From: Hyphomicrobiales bacterium
GTDB lineage: Bacteria > Pseudomonadota > Alphaproteobacteria > Rhizobiales > Aestuariivirgaceae
Direction: 5' to 3'
DNA length: 8,812 nt
NCBI GenBank assembly: GCA_027051995.1
Contig: JALUFY010000345.1
Span: forward strand, 1-8,812
How positions within the stretch are numbered: position 1 is the stretch's first letter; every line of letters starts with the position of its first letter. The notes beneath the pieces were generated by a model. It ran no database searches, was not told the DNA's origin, and was given only the letters and a program-made list of their open reading frames with translations. Positions 1 through 6,998 of this stretch are shown here, one piece after another. A program made the translations under genes and the position numbers.

Positions 1-10
1 ATACCAGCTG

Positions 11-39
11 TTGACGATTTGGCTAAAATATATTTTAAT
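11..39 (+). promoter_or_regulatory. Predicted sigma70-type promoter of nrdJ
   Basis: TTGACG (11-16) is followed after exactly 17 bases by TTTAAT (34-39). This is a 5/6 match to each of the housekeeping -35 and -10 hexamers at optimal spacing. Transcription would begin near base 46, giving nrdJ a leader of about 300 nt. A perfect AT palindrome (24-37) covers the spacer and most of the -10, so a repressor bound there would block RNA polymerase. The call rests on sequence match only. Confidence 0.5.
24..37. promoter_or_regulatory. AT-rich palindrome over the nrdJ -10, possible NrdR-type operator
   Basis: TAAAATATATTTTA is a perfect 14-bp inverted repeat with its centre between bases 30 and 31. 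The core AATATATT agrees with the centre of the NrdR box (ACACWATATATWGTGT), but the conserved outer C/G positions are absent, so 5 of 8 positions match in each half. NrdR is the zinc/ATP-cone repressor of ribonucleotide reductase genes and normally binds two boxes. Only 23 bases precede this palindrome, so a partner box may lie outside the window. It could also be an operator for another regulator, or simply an AT-rich promoter. Confidence 0.3.
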
Positions 40-352
40 CCCACTTGTCAGACGGCGGGGGCGAAAGGCAACATCCGAAGCCGGACGGCACAATAACAAA
101 CAGACAATCCGGAGTCTTCCGGACACGGAGACATCAGACAGCGGGCGGGCTTTCCGCCGCAGGAGTTTTTTGCGCCATGGCGGCGGTTTTCGCGGCCACG
201 GCGGGTGGGTTTTTGAGTCAAATCGCATCGCACGCGCAAGACCGGGCTGGAGAGGCAACGCTTGAAGGCGCCGCGTCATGCGGGAAACGGAAAACCTCGC
301 GGCGGACCGGCGGCACGCTGGAACACGCACATCATCAGGGGCAGCAGGAAGA
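40..352 (+). other. Long untranslated leader of nrdJ with several short hairpins
   Basis: No conserved gene is evident in this stretch. It contains short stems: TCCG/CGGA at 74-85, TCCGGA-GTCT-TCCGGA at 108-123, and GGCGG/CCGCC at 144-158. Bases 154-160 (CCGCCGC) can instead pair with 180-186 (GCGGCGG), directly followed by TTTT. CCAC/GTGG at 196-208 is followed by GTTTTT. These are mutually exclusive or terminator-like stems, which could attenuate transcription, but all are short. I looked for a B12 box of a cobalamin riboswitch and did not find one. Third-position GC of the open frame here is clearly lower than in nrdJ, which suggests mostly non-coding sequence. Confidence 0.4.
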
Positions 353-356
353 ATGA
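177..356 (+). CDS. Possible 59-residue leader ORF overlapping the nrdJ start
   Basis: An ATG at 177 lies 11 bases after AGGAG (161-165). It opens a 59-codon frame whose TGA (354-356) overlaps the nrdJ ATG (353-355) as ATGA, a layout typical of translational coupling. The first ~20 residues ([20 protein letters not shown]) are mildly hydrophobic and the rest is polar and basic. The same frame is open from a TTG at 45. Against it: codon third positions are much less GC-biased than in the neighbouring genes, and I recognise no family. It may be a non-conserved open frame, or a leader peptide that only tunes nrdJ translation. Confidence 0.2.
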   Translation: MAAVFAATAGGFLSQIASHAQDRAGEATLEGAASCGKRKTSRRTGGTLEHAHHQGQQEE

Positions 357-3300
357 AAATCACACGCCATTTCACCACAGCGGGCAAGGATGTTTACGAA
401 GGCGTCGGCTTTCGCCACACGACGAGCGAAATCCGCAATCCCGACGGATCCCTGGTGTTCCAGCTGGAAAACGTCGAGACGCCGGAGCATTTCTCCCAGG
501 TCGCCTCGGACATCCTGGCGCAGAAGTATTTCCGCAAGGCCGGCGTGCCCGCGCGCCTGAAACGGGTGGAGGAAGAGGGCGTGCCCTCCTGGCTGTGGCG
601 CTCCGAGGCCGACGAGGAGGCCCTGGCGGAGCTGCCCGAGGATGAGCGTTATACGCACGAGACATCGGCCAAACAGGTCTATGACCGTCTGGCGGGCACC
701 TGGACCTACTGGGGCTGGAAGGGCGGCTATTTCGATTCGGAAGAGGACGCGCGCGCCTTTTATGACGAAATGCGCCACATGCTGGTCATGCAGATGGCCG
801 CGCCCAATTCGCCGCAGTGGTTCAACACCGGCCTGCACTGGGCCTATGGCATCGACGGCCCCGGCCAGGGCCATTCCTACGTGGATTTCGAGACCGGCCG
901 GCTGGTCAAGTCCAAATCCGCCTACGAGCATCCGCAGCCGCACGCCTGCTTCATCCAGTCGATCAACGACGATCTGGTCAACGAAGGCGGCATCATGGAT
1001 CTGTGGGTGCGCGAGGCGAGATTGTTCAAATACGGCTCGGGCACCGGCACCAACTTCTCCTCCCTGCGCGGCGAGAACGAGCCGCTGTCGGGCGGCGGCA
1101 AGTCCTCTGGCCTGCTCAGCTTCCTGAAGATCGGCGATCGCGCGGCCGGGGCCATCAAGTCCGGCGGCACGACGCGCCGCGCCGCCAAGATGGTCATCGT
1201 CGATGTCGATCATCCCGACATCGAGGCCTATGTGGACTGGAAGGCCCGGGAAGAGCAGAAGGTGGCCGCCCTGGTCACCGGCTCGAAGATCGTCCGCAGG
1301 CATCTGACCGCCATCATGAAGGCCTGCGTCAATTGCGAGGGGCCGGGCGAGGACTGCTTCGATCCGAAGCGCAATCCGGCATTGAAGCGCGCCATCCGCG
1401 CCGCGCGCAAGGATCATGTGCCGGACAACTATATCCGCCGCGTCATCCAGTTCGCCCGCCAGGGCTACGAGGAAATCGAATTCGATACCTACGACACCGA
1501 CTGGGACGGCGAGGCCTACCGCACGGTGGCAGGGCAGAACTCCAACAACTCGGTGCGGGTAACCGATGACTTCCTGCGCGCTGTGGAGACGGACGGCGAA
1601 TGGAACCTGATCCGCCGCACCGACGGCGAGATCGCCAAAACCATCCCGGCGCGCGCCCTGTGGGAGAAAATCGGCCAGGCGGCCTGGCAGTCGGCCGATC
1701 CGGGCGTTCAGTTCCACACCACCATCAACGACTGGCACACCTGCCCGAAATCCGGCCCCATCCGCGGCTCCAACCCGTGTTCGGAATACATGTTCCTGGA
1801 TGACACGGCGTGCAATCTGGCCTCGCTGAACCTTCTCGCCTTCCATGACGGCGAAAACGGCCGCTTCGACGTGGACAGCTTCGAGCATGCGGTGCGCCTG
1901 TGGACAATCGTGCTGGAAATCTCCGTGCTCATGGCGCAGTTCCCCTCGCGGCGCATTGCCAGGCTGTCCCATGATTACCGCACCCTCGGGCTGGGCTTCG
2001 CCAACATCGGCGGCCTGCTTATGACCATGGGCCTGCCCTACGATTCGGACGAGGGCCGCGCCCTGTGCGGGGCCATCTCGGCGGTCATGACCGGCGTTTC
2101 CTACGCCACCTCGGCGCATATGGCGCGCGAGCAGGGGCCCTTCCCCGGTTACGAAAAGAACGCCGCGGACATGCTGCGCGTCATTCGCAATCACCGCCGC
2201 GCCGCATACGGCGAGGCGGAGGGCTTTGAGAAGCTTTCCGTGCCGCCGGTGCCGCTGGATCACGCCAGCTGCCCGGACGCGGAGCTCTCGCGGCGGGCGA
2301 AGGCGGCCTGGGACGAGGCCCTGAAGCTGGGCGGGGCGCACGGCTACCGCAACGCCCAGGTCTCGGTCATCGCGCCCACCGGCACCATCGGCCTGGTCAT
2401 GGACTGCGACACCACGGGCATCGAGCCGGACTACGCGCTGGTGAAGTTCAAGAAGCTGGCCGGCGGCGGCTACTTCAAGATCATCAACCGCGCCGTGCCC
2501 GCCGCCCTGAAGAAACTGGGCTACGGCGGCGCGCAAATCGAGGACATCATCACCTACGCCGTCGGCCACGGCACGCTGAAGGGCGCGCCCGGCGTCAATC
2601 ACGAGACGCTGAAGGCCAAGGGCTTTGGCGAGGCGCAGATCAAGGCGGTGGAGGAGGCCCTGGCCAGCGCCTTCGACATCAAGTTCGTCTTCAACCGCTT
2701 CACCCTGGGCGATGATTTCTGCCGCGATGTGCTGAAGATGAGCGATGAGCAGCTCAACGACATGACCTTCGACATTCTCGCCCACGCGGGCTTCTCGCGT
2801 GACGATGTGGAGGCGGCCAACACCTACGTCTGCGGGGCCATGACGCTGGAGGGCGCGCCGCACCTTCGGGAAGAGCACCTGCCGGTATTCGATTGCGCCA
2901 ACGTCTGCGGGCGCATCGGCAAGCGCTTCCTGTCCGCCGAGAGCCACATCCGCATGATGGCGGCGGCCCAGCCCTTCATCTCCGGGGCCATCTCCAAGAC
3001 CGTCAACATGCCCAACGAGGCCACCGTGGAGGATTGCCTGAACGCCTACGAGCTGTCCTGGAAGCTGGGGCTGAAGGCCAACGCCCTTTATCGCGACGGC
3101 TCCAAGCTCTCCCAGCCGCTGACCGCGCAGGTGCTGGAGGACGAGGACGACGAGGAGACGGCCGAGGACTTCGCCGAAATGGTGGCCAGGGAGCAGCCCG
3201 CCACGCGGCGCGTCGAGAAGGTGGTGGAGAAGGTCGTCGAGCATATCGTCGAGCGCAATGTCCACAAGCGCGAGAAGCTGCCCAGCCGCCGCAAGGGCTA

Positions 3301-4084
3301 TACGCAGAAGGCCATCGTCGGCGGCCACAAGGTCTATCTGCGCACCGGCGAATACGACGACGGCCAGCTGGGCGAAATCTTCATCGACATGCACAAGGAG
3401 GGCGCGGCTTTCCGGGCGATGATGAACAATTTCGCCATCGCCATCTCGCTGGGCCTGCAATACGGCGTGCCGCTGGAGGAATACGTGGAGGCCTTCACCT
3501 TCACCCGCTTCGAGCCGGCGGGCATCGTGCAGGGCAACGACACCATCAAGCAGGCCACCTCCATTCTGGACTACATCTTCCGCGAGCTGGCCATTTCCTA
3601 TCTGGGGCGCACCGAACTGGCCCATGTGGATCCCGCCGACATCGGCTTCGACGCCATGGGCTCCGGCGCGGATGAAGGCAAGGCTCCGCAAGAAAACGGC
3701 AAGACCCGCGCGCCGGAGACCCTGCCGGCCAGCAAGGTGGTCTCCACCGGCTACATGCGGCGCATGGAGCTGGACAACGTGATCATCATGCAGGGCCACG
3801 CCGAGGCGCGCGCCATCCAGGCGCAGGCCGAAACCTCCGCCCAGGCGCAGGCCGCCGTGACCACCGGCTTTTCCGAGACCGGCGCGGCCGTCATCACGGA
3901 GCCTTCGCCCAGGGCCGAAGACGTGCGCAAGACGCAGGCCACGGTCGAGGCCACGCGGATGATGGAGGCGCGCATGAAGGGCTACGAGGGCGAAGCCTGC
4001 GGCGAGTGCGGCAACTTCACCATGGTGCGCAACGGCACCTGCATGAAGTGCGACACCTGCGGCGCCACCTCCGGCTGCTCGTAA
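353..4084 (+). CDS. nrdJ: Vitamin B12-dependent (class II) ribonucleoside-diphosphate reductase
   Basis: This cytoplasmic enzyme reduces ribonucleotides to deoxyribonucleotides with a thiyl radical generated from adenosylcobalamin, so it needs neither oxygen nor a small subunit. The chosen start gives 1243 residues. The visible active site is C199 (PHACFIQ), then N474-C476-E478 (NPCSE; C476 is the radical cysteine) and C487 ([11 protein letters not shown]). The 11-residue gap between C476 and C487 is characteristic of class II enzymes. A phosphate-binding PTGTIG loop is at 675-680. A family-specific insertion carries C325, C328 and C335. A helical, charged linker with repeated VEKVVE/VVEHIVE units leads into a TSCPD-like domain around residues 1000-1090. 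The C-terminal tail has C1216, C1219, C1230, C1233, C1236 and C1242, the dithiol shuttle and zinc-ribbon-like region. The start at 353 was chosen because AGGAAG lies just upstream and conserved sequence (MKITRHFT) begins there; an in-frame ATG at 278 lacks conservation. The gene appears intact. Confidence 0.97.
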   Translation: MKITRHFTTAGKDVYEGVGFRHTTSEIRNPDGSLVFQLENVETPEHFSQVASDILAQKYFRKAGVPARLKRVEEEGVPSWLWRSEADEEALAELPEDERYTHETSAKQVYDRLAGTWTYWGWKGGYFDSEEDARAFYDEMRHMLVMQMAAPNSPQWFNTGLHWAYGIDGPGQGHSYVDFETGRLVKSKSAYEHPQPHACFIQSINDDLVNEGGIMDLWVREARLFKYGSGTGTNFSSLRGENEPLSGGGKSSGLLSFLKIGDRAAGAIKSGGTTRRAAKMVIVDVDHPDIEAYVDWKAREEQKVAALVTGSKIVRRHLTAIMKACVNCEGPGEDCFDPKRNPALKRAIRAARKDHVPDNYIRRVIQFARQGYEEIEFDTYDTDWDGEAYRTVAGQNSNNSVRVTDDFLRAVETDGEWNLIRRTDGEIAKTIPARALWEKIGQAAWQSADPGVQFHTTINDWHTCPKSGPIRGSNPCSEYMFLDDTACNLASLNLLAFHDGENGRFDVDSFEHAVRLWTIVLEISVLMAQFPSRRIARLSHDYRTLGLGFANIGGLLMTMGLPYDSDEGRALCGAISAVMTGVSYATSAHMAREQGPFPGYEKNAADMLRVIRNHRRAAYGEAEGFEKLSVPPVPLDHASCPDAELSRRAKAAWDEALKLGGAHGYRNAQVSVIAPTGTIGLVMDCDTTGIEPDYALVKFKKLAGGGYFKIINRAVPAALKKLGYGGAQIEDIITYAVGHGTLKGAPGVNHETLKAKGFGEAQIKAVEEALASAFDIKFVFNRFTLGDDFCRDVLKMSDEQLNDMTFDILAHAGFSRDDVEAANTYVCGAMTLEGAPHLREEHLPVFDCANVCGRIGKRFLSAESHIRMMAAAQPFISGAISKTVNMPNEATVEDCLNAYELSWKLGLKANALYRDGSKLSQPLTAQVLEDEDDEETAEDFAEMVAREQPATRRVEKVVEKVVEHIVERNVHKREKLPSRRKGYTQKAIVGGHKVYLRTGEYDDGQLGEIFIDMHKEGAAFRAMMNNFAIAISLGLQYGVPLEEYVEAFTFTRFEPAGIVQGNDTIKQATSILDYIFRELAISYLGRTELAHVDPADIGFDAMGSGADEGKAPQENGKTRAPETLPASKVVSTGYMRRMELDNVIIMQGHAEARAIQAQAETSAQAQAAVTTGFSETGAAVITEPSPRAEDVRKTQATVEATRMMEARMKGYEGEACGECGNFTMVRNGTCMKCDTCGATSGCS

Positions 4085-4114
4085 GCCCCGCCGGAATCAC
4101 TGGGTGGAAACAGG

Positions 4115-4142
4115 CCGGGCGGAGAAGCACCTCTCCGCCCGG
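4115..4142 (+). terminator. Strong 11-bp hairpin downstream of nrdJ
   Basis: CCGGGCGGAGA (4115-4125) and TCTCCGCCCGG (4132-4142) pair perfectly around the loop AGCACC, 30 bases after the nrdJ stop. The sequence that follows (ATGTCTTCGTG) has no real T-run, so this may be a weak or partial terminator or an mRNA 3'-end stabiliser rather than a textbook intrinsic terminator. Smaller stems follow at 4158-4172 (GGAAT/ATTCC) and 4178-4198 (CGCAAG/CTTGCG). The next gene, on the same strand, could be reached by read-through. Confidence 0.55.
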
Positions 4143-4257
4143 ATGTCTTCGTGAAAAGGAATTTTTCATTCCGGCCGCGCAAGAAATTTTCCCTTGCGGC
4201 GGTCTTTCCATAAGGATACCTTCCCGGAAATTCATGGCGCTTTGGGGAGGCTTGGTC

Positions 4258-4878
4258 ATGCGTGGGGAAAACAGGAAGAAGGTGCTGGAGTTTATCCGGC
4301 TGAAATATCCCGCCGCCGTCACCAGCGCGCAGATCGCGCGGCGCACCGGGGTTTCGCAGCCGCAGATCTACCAGATCACCAGATCGCTGATGGAAGGCGG
4401 CATGGTGCGCGGGGCGCGCAAGGGGCGCGCATGGACGTTCACCTGGAACAGGCAGGCGCGGCCCGCCGCCCGGGCGGGCGGAAACGGCGGCGGCGCGCCG
4501 GAGGGGGATGGAAACGGTCTGGCCCGCTTCGCCGCCGGAACCTGCGCGCAACTGGAGGCGCGCGAGGGGGTGGCCTTTTCCGCCACCCCGGCCAGGGGCG
4601 CGGCCAATGTCTTCGTGCTGGCCTCGGATGACGCCGGGGCGGCCGGTTTCGCGTTGCATTTCACCGCGCCGCCGAATGGGCGCGTTCCTTACGCGCGGCT
4701 GGCCTTCATCAACGGCCATCTGTGGCTGCTGGAGCGCATGGAGGCCGAAAGGCTCTTTCTTGTGCTGGGCGGCGACGAGCCCTCCGCGCGCGCCTGGGCG
4801 GAGGATTTCTCCGGCCTGTGCGTGGACGTGGAGGTCTTCTTTCTCGACGGAGACGGCGCGCTGACGCCGCTGACCTGA
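4258..4878 (+). CDS. Winged-helix DNA-binding protein of unknown function
   Basis: A 206-residue protein with an N-terminal winged helix-turn-helix: the HTH covers about residues 22-44 (AQIARRTGVSQPQIYQITRSL) and the basic wing about 50-60 (VRGARKGRAWTF). A Gly/Pro/Ala-rich linker (about 64-85) leads to a C-terminal domain (about 88-206) with alternating hydrophobic strands, including the segment ARLAFINGHLWLLERMEAER and a FFLDGDG end. I do not recognise that domain; a ligand-sensing or nuclease-like fold are both possible. The HTH resembles those that open MarR/IclR-like or replication-type winged helices. The start at 4258 was chosen for GGGGAGG (4244-4250) seven bases upstream; an in-frame ATG at 4234 has no comparable site. 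It lies downstream of nrdJ on the same strand with a hairpin between, and ends 16 bp from the convergent nnrS. Its targets are unknown. Confidence 0.75.
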   Translation: MRGENRKKVLEFIRLKYPAAVTSAQIARRTGVSQPQIYQITRSLMEGGMVRGARKGRAWTFTWNRQARPAARAGGNGGGAPEGDGNGLARFAAGTCAQLEAREGVAFSATPARGAANVFVLASDDAGAAGFALHFTAPPNGRVPYARLAFINGHLWLLERMEAERLFLVLGGDEPSARAWAEDFSGLCVDVEVFFLDGDGALTPLT

Positions 4879-4894
4879 TCCCCCCTGTATCCCC

Positions 4895-6100
4895 TCAGCC
4901 CTGTTTGCCGCGCGGCTTGAGGAAGACGGGCGCGTAATGCCAGGCGAAAAGGGCGAAGGCCAAAGCGGTGAGCGTTCCGGCCATGTGCACCGTGGGCATG
5001 TATCCCATCGGCGACAGCGGCGCGATGATGCGCGCCAGCGCGCCGGTAATGGCCAGCACGTAGATGCCCTTCGTCACCCCGTCCGCCGTCAGCTTGCGCC
5101 CGGAATGGCCCAGCGAGGCGCGCGTCATGACCGCAAGCGTCATGGTGACGATGGCCCCGGCGGTGAGCGCGTGAATGGCGGTGGAATAGGCCAGCTCGTC
5201 CGGCCAGCCGATGGAGATGGCCATGAGCAGAAACCAGACGGGAAGCCACAGATAGCCCAGATGCAGGATGGTCACCAGCGGCTCGGCGCAGGTGGTGTGG
5301 CCCTTCCAGCGCGCCACGCGCATGAAATGGCGCACGGCGGCGATGGCGAAGGCCAGCGCGGTGAGCTTCCAGTCCGGCAGAAACAGCCACAGGGCCAGCG
5401 CGATGAGCGCCATGAGGGCGGAGGCCTTGTCAAAGGCGTTCATCGGCGCGGGCATGCGCTTTTCGTCCATGATCCCCTGGCGCATCAGCCAGTTGCGGGT
5501 GAATGACGGCGTGACGCGCCCGCCGATGAGCATGAGCAGAATGGCCGCCGCCGACAGCCCCAGCCTTTCGTCAAACAGCGGATCGATGATCTCCAGCGAT
5601 GTCAGGCGGGTGAGATGGAACAATACATTGGCCAGCGCCAGCGCGGAGACCAGAAGGCAGACGGGAATGTTGCGCCTGTTGCCGCCGGCCAGCACCTCGC
5701 GCCAGATAAGGGCCGCCAGGGCCACCAGATAGGCGGCCTCCACCACCGCGGCCAGGGCGGGCGCGGCGGCGGAGAAAAGGAAGGCCAGCCGCCCGGCCAG
5801 CCACAGGGCGGACAGCGCCGCCAGACGCCCGCCGGTGACCGGCATGCGGCCCGTCCAGTTGGGCACGGCGGTGAGCACGAAGCCGGTCATGGCGGCGGGC
5901 AGATAGCCATAGAGCATTTCATGGATGTGCCACTCGCGCGCGCTGACGTATGCGGGCAGATCAGCGCCGGTGGCGAAAAGAAAAATCCACAAGGGCAGCG
6001 CCAGCGCCCCCCATATGCCCGCCGCGAAGAAAAAGGGCCTGAACCCGCGCTCGAAAAACACCGGCCCATTGTAGGCGCGGATGGATCGTGCTGTCGCCAT
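4895..6100 (-). CDS. nnrS: NnrS family haem-copper membrane protein
   Basis: A 401-residue polytopic inner-membrane protein that matches the usual NnrS length of about 400 residues. Family motifs are clear: FERGFRPFFF (16-25), WHIHEMLYGY (57-66, with H58 and H60), GFVLTAVPNWTGR (73-85), EPLVTILHLGYLW (273-285), HALTAGA starting at H310, and SLGHSGR (ending at 335). The rest is a series of about twelve hydrophobic segments. NnrS proteins are haem- and copper-containing, are induced by nitric oxide and protect against nitrosative stress, often alongside denitrification genes; no such genes are visible here. The start at 6100 is supported by GGAG nine bases upstream and by the family's N-terminus. 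The open frame extends back to 6361, but that part runs through an inverted repeat and is not family-like. The gene is convergent with the winged-helix gene, with no intrinsic terminator seen between them. Confidence 0.93.
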   Translation of the reverse strand: MATARSIRAYNGPVFFERGFRPFFFAAGIWGALALPLWIFLFATGADLPAYVSAREWHIHEMLYGYLPAAMTGFVLTAVPNWTGRMPVTGGRLAALSALWLAGRLAFLFSAAAPALAAVVEAAYLVALAALIWREVLAGGNRRNIPVCLLVSALALANVLFHLTRLTSLEIIDPLFDERLGLSAAAILLMLIGGRVTPSFTRNWLMRQGIMDEKRMPAPMNAFDKASALMALIALALWLFLPDWKLTALAFAIAAVRHFMRVARWKGHTTCAEPLVTILHLGYLWLPVWFLLMAISIGWPDELAYSTAIHALTAGAIVTMTLAVMTRASLGHSGRKLTADGVTKGIYVLAITGALARIIAPLSPMGYMPTVHMAGTLTALAFALFAWHYAPVFLKPRGKQG

Positions 6101-6116
6101 GTCTCGCCGCTCCGGA

Positions 6117-6130
6117 TTAATCCTGATCAA
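6117..6130 (-). promoter_or_regulatory. FNR/Crp-family-like site next to the nnrS start
   Basis: Read on the minus strand, TTGATCAGGATTAA matches the FNR consensus TTGAT-N4-ATCAA at 9 of 10 defined bases. Its centre is only about 23 bases before the nnrS ATG, too close for classic activation at -41.5 of an mRNA carrying the ribosome binding site. It could be a repressing site, the remnant of an older promoter arrangement, or chance. Confidence 0.35.
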
Positions 6131-6137
6131 ACAACCA

Positions 6138-6309
6138 GGCTCAGGACTCATGAATGGCGTGGATGCCAGCGGCATTTTCGCAAAATAGCACCGCGCGTTT
6201 CTTTCGCGGCCAATACCAGGTGGTATTGGCAAGAAAGAAATGCCGGTGATATGCGGCGAAAATGCCGCCCATAAGGAGCTGGCGCCGCGCCATTCATGAG
6301 TCCTGGGCC
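6138..6309. repeat. 172-bp foldback / MITE-like inverted-repeat element
   Basis: The two halves of this stretch are inverted copies of each other. The outer 18 bp are perfect (CAGGACTCATGAATGGCG at 6142-6159; its complement at 6288-6305) and extend to 22 bp with one mismatch. Further in, the arms share GCCAGC, GGCATTTTCGC, CACCG and TTTCTTTC, and they meet at GCCAATACCA-GG-TGGTATTGGC (6209-6230). About four-fifths of aligned positions match; the right arm carries roughly 10 extra bases around 6270-6280. No coding capacity is evident. It resembles a non-autonomous, miniature inverted-repeat transposable element or a long structured RNA. A convincing target duplication is not visible (only CA on each side). 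Confidence 0.75.
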
Positions 6310-6326
6310 CAAGGTATAAGGCAGCC

Positions 6327-6368
6327 TTTATGCCGGTGCAACTTCGCCCCATCCTTGACAAAAGGCAA
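6327..6368 (-). promoter_or_regulatory. Candidate class II Crp/Fnr-type (NnrR-like) promoter of nnrS
   Basis: On the minus strand TTGCCTTTTGTCAA (6368-6355) has the TTG-N8-CAA symmetry of Crp/Fnr-family sites, within the wider palindrome CTTG-N8-CAAG. Exactly 22 bases downstream lies CATAAA (6332-6327), a 4/6 match to the -10 consensus. That spacing is what a site centred at -41.5 requires, so transcription would start near 6320. nnrS genes are known targets of NO-responsive Crp/Fnr-family regulators. The predicted leader of about 220 nt would contain the whole foldback element. Confidence 0.4.
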
Positions 6369-6399
6369 GAGGGCGCGGGCGGCCTTCCCGCTCCCGCAT

Positions 6400-6426
6400 A
6401 AAAAAGGCCCGGCGCGTGGCCGGGCC
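6400..6426 (-). terminator. Intrinsic terminator of hsp20
   Basis: Read on the minus strand, GGCCCGGC and GCCGGGCC form a perfect 8-bp GC stem around the loop CACGC (6426 to 6406), followed immediately by six T residues (6405-6400). It lies 26 bases beyond the hsp20 stop. This is a canonical Rho-independent terminator and separates hsp20 from nnrS, which is transcribed in the same direction. Confidence 0.93.
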
Positions 6427-6452
6427 CTGATCTCGCGTCTCGCCGGGAAGGC

Positions 6453-6950
6453 TTATTTCTTCGCCTTGACGGTGATCTTTTTCGCCTTTTTCTCTTCCAC
6501 CTTCCTGGGCACGAAGACCTTCAGGACGCCCTTGTCGAAATCGGCCTCGATCTTGTCCTCGTCGGCCTCCCAGGGCAGGTTGAAGCGGCGCAGGAAGGTG
6601 CCATAGGCGCGCTCGGCGATGTGATACTTGACATCACCCTCGCCTTTTTCGTCCACGTCCTTGACCATCTTGCGCTCGGCCTTGATGGTGAGCACGCCGT
6701 CGGTCAGCTCCACGGAGACGTCATCGGGATCGACGCCGGGCAGATCGGCCTCGATGGCCAGACCCTTGTCGGTCTCCTTGACCTCGACGACGGGCGCGAA
6801 GAAACCATTTTCGGCCACTTCCGGAGCCGCCTCCGGCAGGCGGGCGAAACTCTCCAGCATGTTCTCCATTTCGCGCTGCATGAGGGCGAAGGGATTGAAA
6901 GCACGCTGCGAAGGGGCATAGGCGCGCCCAAAGGGAACGACATATCTCAT
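6453..6950 (-). CDS. Small heat shock protein, Hsp20 / alpha-crystallin family
   Basis: A 165-residue ATP-independent chaperone that binds unfolding cytoplasmic proteins and keeps them refoldable. The N-terminal arm (1-50: FNPFALMQREMENMLESF) is typical of the bacterial class resembling Hsp18/HspC. The alpha-crystallin domain spans about 52-148, with VVEVKETDKGLAIEADLPGV, the AYGTFLRRFNLP signature (115-126) and FDKGVLKV (138-145). The tail ends in an I-T-V motif (159-161), matching the I-x-I/V oligomerisation motif, followed by a Lys-rich end. The start at 6950 is fixed by a near-perfect AAGGAGG (6965-6959) eight bases upstream; the frame is open to 7058 but an in-frame upstream ATG overlaps that ribosome site. 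It is monocistronic, with its own promoter and terminator. Confidence 0.95.
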   Translation of the reverse strand: MRYVVPFGRAYAPSQRAFNPFALMQREMENMLESFARLPEAAPEVAENGFFAPVVEVKETDKGLAIEADLPGVDPDDVSVELTDGVLTIKAERKMVKDVDEKGEGDVKYHIAERAYGTFLRRFNLPWEADEDKIEADFDKGVLKVFVPRKVEEKKAKKITVKAKK

Positions 6951-6955
6951 CTGCG

Positions 6956-6980
6956 TATCCTCCTTCATCTTGAGGGAATA
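6956..6980 (-). promoter_or_regulatory. Possible RNA thermometer hairpin over the hsp20 Shine-Dalgarno
   Basis: In the hsp20 5' UTR, UAUUCCCU (6980-6973) can pair with GGAGGAUA (6963-6956) around a 9-nt loop. Seven of eight pairs form, two of them G-U, with one C-A mismatch. The stem covers the whole GGAGG core of the ribosome binding site. Weak, mismatched stems of this kind over the Shine-Dalgarno are the hallmark of ROSE and fourU thermosensors, which are common on small heat shock genes. It does not show the full ROSE multi-hairpin layout. Confidence 0.45.
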
Positions 6981-6998
6981 TAATCCTTGTTCCGTCTG

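Noticed and set aside
45..352. Cobalamin riboswitch in the leader of the B12-dependent reductase
   Set aside because: The B12 box (AGYCMGGAGACCTGCC-like) is absent. The nearest resemblance, AGCCGGACGGCAC at 79-91, lacks the conserved core.
278..352. Upstream in-frame ATG at 278 as the nrdJ start
   Set aside because: The 25 extra residues are not family-like, have no good ribosome site and fall in the less GC-biased leader. AGGAAG precedes the ATG at 353.
335..3799. 1154-codon open frame on the minus strand opposite nrdJ
   Set aside because: It is an antisense shadow produced by the strong GC third-position bias of nrdJ. Its translation is low-complexity (runs of A, G, L, H, D, V) with no family motifs.
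3982..4719. 245-codon minus-strand open frame across the nrdJ end and winged-helix gene
   Set aside because: It overlaps two well-supported plus-strand genes and a strong hairpin, and shows no recognisable motif.
6355..6360. Plus-strand TTGACA as a sigma70 -35
   Set aside because: No -10 lies at 16-18 bases downstream (GC-rich sequence there) and no plus-strand gene follows. It is better explained as half of the TTG-N8-CAA site.
6101..6361. 87-codon N-terminal extension of nnrS
   Set aside because: It reads through the foldback element and predicted promoter. NnrS family sequence begins just after 6100, where a ribosome site is present.
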